This document shows, piece after piece, positions 6,806 to 12,675 of a stretch of DNA of 12,675 nucleotides (position 1 is its first letter; every line of letters begins with the position of its first letter). The notes below the pieces were generated by a model. That model worked only from the letters and a program-made list of their open reading frames with translations. It did not search any database and was not told the origin of the DNA. A program made the translations under genes and the position numbers. This DNA is from Chloroflexota bacterium (lineage in GTDB: Bacteria > Chloroflexota > FW602-bin22 > JAMCYS01): the NCBI GenBank assembly GCA_021847625.1, contig JAJZQK010000033.1, positions 1 to 12,675 of the forward strand, read 5' to 3'.

Positions 6806-8731
6806 CTAGCACATGGGCGGCCTTTCGACCATCCTCTTCAGGCGCTCGACGTTGCGGCGCAACGACTGCAGCTCCTTCACCTGGGCATCGGGGTCCGCCA
6901 GGGCCTGGTAGACAATAGAGCCCTCGCACTGCTTCGGCACCGGCAACTCCGCCAGGTAGCAGAGCGTCGGCACGATATCCGTGAGCCAGACCGTCCTCTC
7001 AATCTCCACCCCTTGCTTGACGCCGGGCCCCTTCAGAATGAACAACGTGCCCATGCTGCCGATGCCAATCTTGGCCGTGGAAAGCTGGGCACCGTGCTCT
7101 TTCTGGAAGTGGGGATCGACGGCGTAGATGACGTCGCCAGAGCGCTCGTCGTAGTGGCCGATGATGCGGGCGTCCTCCCGCTTCAGGGCCAACACGATCG
7201 GCTTCAGCCCGGTCTTGGGGTCGACGTACTCGTGCAGGGCATCTACGACCTGCTGCTGGACCTTCGCGTACTCCTCGCCCGGCTCGACGATGCCCTGCGG
7301 GTCGCGGCCCTTCGTGTTCACGTAGACGTGGACGGAGCGCTGGCCCACGGCCTTGGTCCTGGACCAGTCGATCTGTCTCGGCCGGCCCTCTTCGGCGGGC
7401 TTATAGGCCAGTAGTCCCTCCTTCTCCAGCACTTCGTTGACGGAAAAGTCATGCATCTTGGCCTTAGCGCCGTGATCCGAGGTCACGACGATAGCAGTAT
7501 CGTCGCCCGCCGCTGCCACCAACCGGCCGATGAGCTTGTCCACGCTCTGGTAGTGCAGGAGCTCCGTGCGCTCCATTTCTTCGCGGAGGCGCTCGTCCCG
7601 TGACGTGAGCGGATCGAGGTCAACAGAGATGGCGTGGTAGAGACCATCGGGCGTGTGGATGTGGGTGAAGTACAGGTCCCACGGCTTGCTCGCCATCAGG
7701 TACTCGGAAGCGTCGGCCAGCCAGTTGTTGTGTAGGTCGTTAACCTCGGCCAATGTGGTGCCGTCGATCCACTCCATCACCAACGCGTCGAACGGCGGCC
7801 GCACCAGGGGAATACCCTCTTCGCTCCTGATCTCCCCCTCCAGCCCCGCCGGCAGCGCCCAACCGTGTAGCGAGCAGAGGCCGGGCACGAAGATCTTCAC
7901 CCGCGAGGCGTCCGCCGAGAGCTCCAGCAGCTTCATGCGGAACACCGTCTCCTTCGGCCCTGCCTCGGTCTGGAAGGTGTCGAAGACATTCTCGGTCCAC
8001 TTACCGAGCTCCAGGCGGGCGTAGACGCCGGCCTTGTCCTTGGCCTTGGCGACGATGACGGTGTCATAGCCGTTGCCGTTCCTGTCGTCCACCAGCACGT
8101 GCCAGGTGATAGGCTCGACCTTGTGCAGCGTCTTGCGCAGTACGAGGGTGACGCTGCCCTCGAGGGCCTTGGGGCCATGTTCCACCCCGTTCCACCCCTG
8201 CGCCTTGCTCAGCACCAGTTCAGAGCCGAACGGGTACATCTCAGTGGAGATAAGTATGGAGTCGCAGATGTTGTTCACGTTCAACTGGGAGTGCGGTACG
8301 CCTAGGCGAACGTCGTTGGCGTGTAGCCCGTAGCCACCGATCTGCCAGCCATCCTTGAGGCTGGCGTGCCATGAGGTGGGATAGTTGACAAGGATGGAGC
8401 GTTTACCCACCCGCTCGGCGGCCCGCCAAAGGTGCTCCGCCTTGACCTCGTCTGCGTAGTAGTTCTGGTGAACCACATCCAAGGGGTCGCCGGGCACGTG
8501 GCCGTCGTAGTCGGTGATGCCATGGGTGCCCGGCCAGGCGCCGGTGGCTATCGTCGTCCAATTCGGAGGCGTGATGGTCGGGAAGGGGGACAAGCAGTTG
8601 GCGGCGTATACGCCTTCCTGCAGCAGCTTGCCCAGAGCAGGCAGCTTGCCCTCCTGCGCGAACCTGATCAAACGTGGGACGATGGGGGCGTCGATGCCCA
8701 CAATCATCGCCTTCGTTGCTTTGCTAGGCAT
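6806..8731 (-). CDS. AlkP-superfamily phosphohydrolase/phosphodiesterase (COG3379-like, type I phosphodiesterase fold)
   Basis: A 641-residue enzyme predicted to cleave phosphate or phosphonate esters using two metal ions; the substrate is not known. The opening AMIVGIDAPIVPRLIRF has the metal-binding Asp14 and lacks a signal peptide, so it is probably cytoplasmic. SPFPTITPPNWTTIATG (48-64) contains the likely nucleophile Thr54 and Asn57, followed by PGTHGITDYDG (67-77). HTPDGLYH (359-366) supplies Asp362 and His366, TSDHG (417-421) supplies Asp419 and His420, and EHGAQ (545-549) probably the last His546. All expected active-site residues are thus present. The C-terminus (613-641) is a short heptad-like helix (L621, L624, V628, L631, V635) ending in ERPPMC. 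ATG 8731 has AGGAGA 8 bases upstream; an in-frame ATG at 8815 is rejected. The gene lies between a binding-protein gene and the permeases, and its twin is at the right window edge. Confidence 0.88.
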   Translation of the reverse strand: MPSKATKAMIVGIDAPIVPRLIRFAQEGKLPALGKLLQEGVYAANCLSPFPTITPPNWTTIATGAWPGTHGITDYDGHVPGDPLDVVHQNYYADEVKAEHLWRAAERVGKRSILVNYPTSWHASLKDGWQIGGYGLHANDVRLGVPHSQLNVNNICDSILISTEMYPFGSELVLSKAQGWNGVEHGPKALEGSVTLVLRKTLHKVEPITWHVLVDDRNGNGYDTVIVAKAKDKAGVYARLELGKWTENVFDTFQTEAGPKETVFRMKLLELSADASRVKIFVPGLCSLHGWALPAGLEGEIRSEEGIPLVRPPFDALVMEWIDGTTLAEVNDLHNNWLADASEYLMASKPWDLYFTHIHTPDGLYHAISVDLDPLTSRDERLREEMERTELLHYQSVDKLIGRLVAAAGDDTAIVVTSDHGAKAKMHDFSVNEVLEKEGLLAYKPAEEGRPRQIDWSRTKAVGQRSVHVYVNTKGRDPQGIVEPGEEYAKVQQQVVDALHEYVDPKTGLKPIVLALKREDARIIGHYDERSGDVIYAVDPHFQKEHGAQLSTAKIGIGSMGTLFILKGPGVKQGVEIERTVWLTDIVPTLCYLAELPVPKQCEGSIVYQALADPDAQVKELQSLRRNVERLKRMVERPPMC

Positions 8732-8739
8732 TGCTTGGT

Positions 8740-8745
8740 TCTCCT
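8740..8745 (-). promoter_or_regulatory. Ribosome binding site deciding the phosphohydrolase start
   Basis: AGGAGA lies 8 bases before ATG 8731, where the conserved metal-binding N-terminus begins. The longer frame from 8815 would start inside a hairpin and would add 28 residues with no family resemblance. Confidence 0.7.
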
Positions 8746-8788
8746 GTTGTCCATTGCCGAGTGGTTTCGTAACCCGCGGCCTTGGCGA

Positions 8789-8816
8789 GTTGGGGCAGGT
8801 CTTGGCCCGCCCCAAC
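8789..8816 (-). terminator. Hairpin between the second binding protein and the phosphohydrolase
   Basis: A perfect 8-bp stem GTTGGGGC/GCCCCAAC (8789-8796 with 8809-8816) with a 12-base loop begins about 26 bases after the binding-protein stop. There is no U-tract and no obvious promoter before the phosphohydrolase. It is more likely an mRNA-stabilising or partly terminating element that keeps binding protein in excess than a full stop. Confidence 0.5.
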
Positions 8817-8842
8817 GGCGTGGTGCCGACAGCGGCTCGCGC

Positions 8843-10519
8843 CTACTTATTCAGCCAGACATCGCTCACGTAGGGCGAGCTCTCGCTGCTGTACTGCATG
8901 CCCTTCACGTAGTCACGGTAGATCCAGAAAGACTGGTTGCCCGCGATGGGCATGGAGAAGGACTGCTCCAGCGACCACTGCTGGATCTGGCGGTAGACCG
9001 GCTTGCGCTGCTCGCGGTCGAGCGTCGTCGCCGCCTGGTCGCGCCACTTCACGAAGTCGGGGGAATCAAAGCCGATCGGGCCCTTCTCCGAGGCCGGGTA
9101 CCAGATGATGGCCCCCGAGAGGGTGGTCGCGGGGTCGCGGTTGGCGCGACCGTAGTTGTGGACCGCCAGCTCGAAATCGCCGCCGCGGATGCGCGTATTG
9201 TAGAGCGTGGGCTCGGTATCCTCCAGCTTGGCGTTGATGCCCAGCTTCTGCAGGTCAGCCTGGATGATCTGGGCGATGGCGAACTGAGGCGGGTTGTCCT
9301 TGCCGGAGAAGACGATCGACGTCTCGAACCCGTTCTCGAAGCCTGCCTCTTTCAGCAGCTGCCTGGACTTGTCCAGGTTGTACGAGTACGTGCCTTCCAG
9401 GTCCTCGAAGTAGGCCCAGGAGCCCTTGGGCCAGATCAGACAGGTGGACGGCACGGTGTCGGAGAGCGCGTTCTTCACGCAGCGCGCGCGGTCGATGGCG
9501 TAGTTGAGCGCCTGGCGCACCTTCGGGTTGGAGAGGGGGCCGTCGCCCTTCACGCTGGCCATCAGGTGGAACATGCCCTGGGAGCCGGCGCCGGGGTCGG
9601 CGACGACGCCCTTGCTCTGCTTCAGCCGCGCCACTTCCTGCGGCGGGGGCGCCCAGATGGCGTCCAGCGCCTGGCTCTCGAAGTTGATCACCATCGCCGA
9701 GGCGTCGGGGATCGACTTCACGGTGTAGCCGTCCATGTAGGGCTTGCCCTGGTCCCAGTAGCCGTCGAACTTCTTCATCACGATGTCGGCGTTCGGGACG
9801 TACTTCTCGACCATGAAGGGGCCGCTGCCGGCGTCGGTGCTGCTGAGCTTGTCGACCATCGTGCGGTCGAATATGCACAGCGTGTCCAAGATGTCGAACA
9901 CGTTGGCCACCGGTTTGTCGAACTTGAGCTCGGCCGAGTACTTGTCGGGCGTGTTGACGGCCTTGACCAGGCTGAAGAGGCTACGCATCTGCGGGGAGCC
10001 GGTCTCCGGGTCCTTGCCGAACTCCCAGGAGAACTTGACGTCATCCGAGGTGAAATCGCTGCCACTGTGGAACTTGACGCCCTGGCGCAGTCTCAGCGTC
10101 ATCGTCAGCCCGTCGGGCGAGAACTCCCACTTCTCCGCCAGCTGGGGCTGCGGGTTCATGCTGGAATCCAGCTGGATGAGCGTGTTGTAGAGGGCCCGAA
10201 TAAAGGAGAAGTTGCCGCGGGCGAAGTCGATGCCGCTGAGGTTCTTGTTGTTGGCGGTGCGGGCCATCGTGAACGTGCCGCCCTGCTTGATCGCCGCGCT
10301 GGGCGGCGTCGCCGTCGCCGCGGGGGCGGCCGGCGTCGAGGCCGCCGGGGCCTGCGTCGGGGCGGGAGTACCACCGACCTTGGTCGGAGCCGCCGGGGTC
10401 TGCGTCGGCGCCGTGGCGGTCGGACTACAGGCGTAAAGGAGCGAGCCGAGGGCAGCCACGCCGCCGGCCTTGAGAAGATCCCTGCGAGTAACCAGGCGCT
10501 TCGCGCCAGATTCTTTCAT
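8843..10519 (-). CDS. Family 5 (Dpp/Opp-type) ABC solute-binding lipoprotein, copy next to the phosphohydrolase
   Basis: A 558-residue extracytoplasmic receptor for the Dpp-type permease. Seen: twin-arginine motif VTRRDLLK (10-17), hydrophobic segment, lipobox LYAC with Cys31, and a 47-residue Ala/Pro/Thr linker (32-78). The mature domain opens with GGTFTMART. The family signature around the ligand-domain start is FHSGSDFTSDDVKFSWE (150-166), preceded by DGLTMTLRLRQGVK. Length is normal allowing for the linker. ATG 10519 has a moderate ribosome site (GAGGATGGTGA). It is about half identical to the next gene (I counted 48 matches in 87 ungapped positions, residues 81-167 of both). The name Dpp/Opp describes the fold: peptides, opines, metals or glycans are all possible ligands. 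Confidence 0.95.
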   Translation of the reverse strand: MKESGAKRLVTRRDLLKAGGVAALGSLLYACSPTATAPTQTPAAPTKVGGTPAPTQAPAASTPAAPAATATPPSAAIKQGGTFTMARTANNKNLSGIDFARGNFSFIRALYNTLIQLDSSMNPQPQLAEKWEFSPDGLTMTLRLRQGVKFHSGSDFTSDDVKFSWEFGKDPETGSPQMRSLFSLVKAVNTPDKYSAELKFDKPVANVFDILDTLCIFDRTMVDKLSSTDAGSGPFMVEKYVPNADIVMKKFDGYWDQGKPYMDGYTVKSIPDASAMVINFESQALDAIWAPPPQEVARLKQSKGVVADPGAGSQGMFHLMASVKGDGPLSNPKVRQALNYAIDRARCVKNALSDTVPSTCLIWPKGSWAYFEDLEGTYSYNLDKSRQLLKEAGFENGFETSIVFSGKDNPPQFAIAQIIQADLQKLGINAKLEDTEPTLYNTRIRGGDFELAVHNYGRANRDPATTLSGAIIWYPASEKGPIGFDSPDFVKWRDQAATTLDREQRKPVYRQIQQWSLEQSFSMPIAGNQSFWIYRDYVKGMQYSSESSPYVSDVWLNK

Positions 10520-10550
10520 CGTTTTGTCACCATCCTCATCAACGACTACT

Positions 10551-10607
10551 GACGACCGTATGGCACGGTCTATCGGCTGGCAGGTCGTCCAGCCTGGCGA
10601 TAGGCCG
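10551..10607 (-). promoter_or_regulatory. Structured leader before the second binding protein
   Basis: Several inverted repeats overlap within 90 bases of the start codon. GACCGT/ACGGTC (10554-10570) makes a 6-bp stem with a 5-base loop. CTATCG/CGATAG (10570-10575 with 10598-10603) makes an outer stem that CGG/CCG extends across one mismatch. GGTCGTC (10583-10589) can instead pair with GACGACC (10551-10557). The two arrangements exclude each other, as in attenuators. The rest of the 284-bp gap (10520-10803) shows no promoter that I trust. Confidence 0.35.
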
Positions 10608-10762
10608 AGCTTATCATACGGCAGGCGTCAGTTCAACAGCCCGGCCGACCGCCAATCCACCAGCCCAGTAAACAACCGTCGGGCCGACGGAACCAACTAA
10701 CGGAGGGCTGGCCACCAAGCGCCGAACCCCCACTCCGCTGCCCGTTGTCAGAATGAGTGATC

Positions 10763-10789
10763 GGGGCAGAGAGATCTCCCCTCTGCCCC
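10763..10789 (-). terminator. Hairpin after the first binding protein
   Basis: A perfect 9-bp stem GGGGCAGAG/CTCTGCCCC (10763-10771 with 10781-10789) with a 9-base loop begins 14 bases after the stop codon. Only scattered Ts follow, so its strength as a terminator is uncertain. Confidence 0.6.
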
Positions 10790-10803
10790 TATCTCGCGCT
10801 ATT

Positions 10804-12471
10804 CTATTTGTCTAGCCAGACGTCGGCCACGTACGGGCAGTTGTCCATGTTGTAGCCGAAGCCCTTCACGTAGGTCGGGTAGGCCCAAGCCCGCTGCTGC
10901 GGGGCGACGGTGATGGTGAAGGACTCATCCAACGCCATCTCCTGAATCTGGCGGGCCAGATCCTTGCGCTTGGCCTGATCCAGGGTGGACTGCATGTCCT
11001 TGCGCAGCTGATCCCACTTGTCGGACTGGAACTCGCACCAGCCGCCTTCCTTCTTGTTGTACCAGGCCTTGGCGGCGGTAACGGTCGTGCCCGGGTCGCG
11101 GTTCGTGCGGCCGTAGGTGTGAATGGCCATCTGGATATCGGCGCTGTTCATTCGCGTGTCGTACTGCGCCGGGTCGACGTCCGCGATCTTGGCGTTGATG
11201 CCGATCTTCTTCAGGTCGGCCTGAAGCATCTGGGCCAGGTCGCCCATGCCGAACGAGCGCTTCGAGGAGGTCAAGAGCTCGATCTCGAACCCGTCGCCGA
11301 CGCCTGCTTCCTGGAGCAGCGACTTGGCCTTGTCCAGATCGTAGCCGATCGAGCCTTCCAGGTCCTTGAAGTAGGCCCAGGAGTGGCTCGGCCAGATGAG
11401 GCAAGTCGGCTCGACCAGGCCCTGCAAGGTGGTCTTGCAGAAGCGAGCCCGGTCCACGGACCAGGCGATGGCCTGGCGGACCTTCTTGTTGTCCAGCGGC
11501 TTCGTCTCGACGTTCAGTCCGATGTCGTACATGATGGCGCCGGGCGCGCCCATGTCGGCCACGTATTTGCCGGTGTCGCGCAGGCGGACGAGGTCCATGT
11601 AGGTCGGCTGCCAGATGGCGTCCACCGCCCCCGACTCCAGGTTGATCGTCATCGCCGAGATATCCGGAATCTGGCGGATGATGTAGGTGTCGACATACGG
11701 CTTGCCAGCCTCGAAGTAGTCCTTGTTGGCGACCAGTTCGACGCGGTCGTTGGGGACATACTTGTCGAGCTTGAAGGGGCCGGTGCCGATGGCCGTGTTG
11801 GCCCGGCTATCTATGGTTTCCTTATCGATGATGTAGAGCGTGTCCAGGGCGTCGTAGATGCTCGGGTTCACGCTAGCGAACTTGAAGACGGCCGTGTACT
11901 TGTCCGGCGTCTCTACCGACTTGATGGTCTTGTAGAGCGTGCGCATGGTGGAGTACTCGTTCGTCGAGGCGAACTCAACAGAGGCCTTGACGTCGTCGGA
12001 AGTGAACTCCCGCCCACTGTGGAACTTGATGCCCTGGCGCAGATTGAAGGTCATGCTTAGCCCATCGGAAGCGAAGTCCCACTTCTCCGCCAGGTCGGCC
12101 ACTGGGTTCAGCTTGGAGTCGTAGCGGACCAGGGTGTTCCAGATAGCCGTGATGAAGGCATAGTGGCCCGGATTCAGCATCACAGGGTTGAACTCCTGGA
12201 TGGAGGAAGTCCGGGCCAGGGTAAAGGTGCCACCACGCTTGATCGTGGCGGTTGGCGAGGCCGCCGCCGGGGCCTGGGTGGGGGCCGCGGTGGGCTGCTG
12301 CTGGCCGGCCGACGGCACCTGGGCCGGGGGCTTCACGGGCGTGGGCTGGGGCGCCTGCGTGGGCTGCGCGGTCGGGCTACAGGCCTGCAGCAGGCCGATA
12401 CCGGCAGCGGCAGCGCCCAGCTTCAGGAAATCACGACGCTTCAGAACCCGCTTGATCTTGGAGTCTTCCAT
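10804..12471 (-). CDS. Family 5 (Dpp/Opp-type) ABC solute-binding lipoprotein, first of a tandem pair
   Basis: A 555-residue receptor paralogous to the following gene. It has the same layout: twin-arginine motif LKRRDFLK (10-17), lipobox LQAC with Cys31, a linker rich in Ala, Pro, Thr and Gln (32-77), and then GGTFTLART. The family segment [17 protein letters not shown] (150-166) sits at identical positions in both proteins. The C-terminus [10 protein letters not shown] matches PYVSDVWLNK of the paralogue. ATG 12471 is the only usable start. Its strong AGGAGG (12487-12492) is 15 bases away, longer than usual, with a perfect palindrome AAGAGCTCTT (12472-12481) in between; a weaker AAGAG lies closer. 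The pair may offer two ligand specificities for one permease. Confidence 0.95.
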   Translation of the reverse strand: MEDSKIKRVLKRRDFLKLGAAAAGIGLLQACSPTAQPTQAPQPTPVKPPAQVPSAGQQQPTAAPTQAPAAASPTATIKRGGTFTLARTSSIQEFNPVMLNPGHYAFITAIWNTLVRYDSKLNPVADLAEKWDFASDGLSMTFNLRQGIKFHSGREFTSDDVKASVEFASTNEYSTMRTLYKTIKSVETPDKYTAVFKFASVNPSIYDALDTLYIIDKETIDSRANTAIGTGPFKLDKYVPNDRVELVANKDYFEAGKPYVDTYIIRQIPDISAMTINLESGAVDAIWQPTYMDLVRLRDTGKYVADMGAPGAIMYDIGLNVETKPLDNKKVRQAIAWSVDRARFCKTTLQGLVEPTCLIWPSHSWAYFKDLEGSIGYDLDKAKSLLQEAGVGDGFEIELLTSSKRSFGMGDLAQMLQADLKKIGINAKIADVDPAQYDTRMNSADIQMAIHTYGRTNRDPGTTVTAAKAWYNKKEGGWCEFQSDKWDQLRKDMQSTLDQAKRKDLARQIQEMALDESFTITVAPQQRAWAYPTYVKGFGYNMDNCPYVADVWLDK

Positions 12472-12524
12472 AAGAGCTCTTAGCTCCCTCCTAAAGTAAT
12501 GAGAGTAGAACTAGATACTACCGG

Positions 12525-12576
12525 CACGCGGACGGTGTGGGGGGCGACTGTGGCCTCCCCTCACACCGTCCGCGTG
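12525..12576 (-). terminator. Very strong hairpin after the right-edge phosphohydrolase
   Basis: A perfect 15-bp stem CACGCGGACGGTGTG/CACACCGTCCGCGTG (12525-12539 with 12562-12576) is extended inward by GGGG/CCCC with one bulged base. It starts 5 bases after the upstream gene's stop and about 50 bases ahead of the first binding protein. It lacks a U-tract, and I see no clear promoter after it. Confidence 0.6.
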
Positions 12577-12581
12577 TCGCC

Positions 12582-12675
12582 CTAGCACATGGGCGGTCTT
12601 TCGACCATCCTCTTCAGGCGCTCGACGTTGCGCCGCAGCGACTGCAGCTCCTTCACCTGGGCATCGGGGTCTTCC
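12582..12675 (-). CDS. AlkP-superfamily phosphohydrolase paralogue, C-terminal 30 residues
   Basis: Only the end of this gene is in the window: 30 codons and a TAG stop. The peptide, from EDPDAQVKEL to ERPPMC, is identical at 29 of 30 positions to the C-terminus of the complete phosphohydrolase; the single change is Ala to Glu at the first visible residue. At the nucleotide level I count 5 differences in the 94 bases. The similarity stops at the stop codon and does not extend into the following spacer. The shared part is the heptad-like tail, so the catalytic domain of this copy has to be inferred. Confidence 0.8.
   Translation of the reverse strand, partial: EDPDAQVKELQSLRRNVERLKRMVERPPMC

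Noticed and set aside
8732..8815. Longer phosphohydrolase starting at 8815
   Set aside because: The extra 28 residues have no family resemblance. That start lies in the intergenic hairpin without a ribosome site, while ATG 8731 has a good one.
8432..10552. A 706-residue open frame on the plus strand
   Set aside because: It is the mirror of the binding-protein and phosphohydrolase genes, whose GC-rich third positions suppress stops on the opposite strand. It shows no recognisable domain and a composition dominated by Arg, Gly, Val and Ala.
10611..10637. Possible promoter TTGAAC with TATGAT before the second binding protein
   Set aside because: The boxes are only about 12 bases apart, too close for a sigma-70 promoter.
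11119..12060. A 313-residue open frame on the plus strand
   Set aside because: It lies antisense within the first binding-protein gene, which has clear family motifs; the plus-strand product is a low-complexity reading of that codon pattern.

Overview
This is a GC-rich bacterial window in which every supported gene lies on the minus strand; transcription runs from base 12675 down to base 1. It consists almost entirely of ABC-importer genes and their regulators. The three lipoprotein solute-binding proteins each carry a twin-arginine signal, then a lipobox cysteine, then a long Ala/Pro/Thr-rich linker. That style is common in Chloroflexota, so I infer a member of that phylum (moderate confidence, from sequence style alone). 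I see no mobile elements, CRISPR arrays, tRNA or rRNA.

Right-hand block (12675 to 4769). In transcription order it holds: the last 30 codons of an AlkP-superfamily phosphohydrolase, two paralogous family 5 (Dpp/Opp type) binding proteins, a full 641-residue AlkP-superfamily phosphohydrolase, and a DppB-type and a DppC-type permease. The partial phosphohydrolase at the window edge and the complete one share 29 of their last 30 residues, so this enzyme is duplicated around the two binding proteins. A strong hairpin follows almost every gene here, and a good sigma-70-like promoter precedes the permease pair. No ATPase genes are present. The inferred job is import of a solute by two related receptors and one permease, with a cytoplasmic phosphoesterase acting on it. 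The substrate is unknown.

Middle (4768 to 3690). A 335-bp gene-free stretch carries the terminator of the permease operon, a consensus-like promoter and a long structured leader. These precede a small 172-residue LuxR/GerE-like helix-turn-helix protein with an unusual insertion, which is followed by its own hairpin.

Left-hand block (3787 to 1). A LacI-family repressor gene has a promoter with a tandem, partly perfect palindromic operator right at its start point. It is followed by two sugar-type permeases (MalF-like, MalG-like) and the start of a family 1 binding protein. This looks like an autoregulated carbohydrate-uptake operon. Its ATPase is also not in the window.
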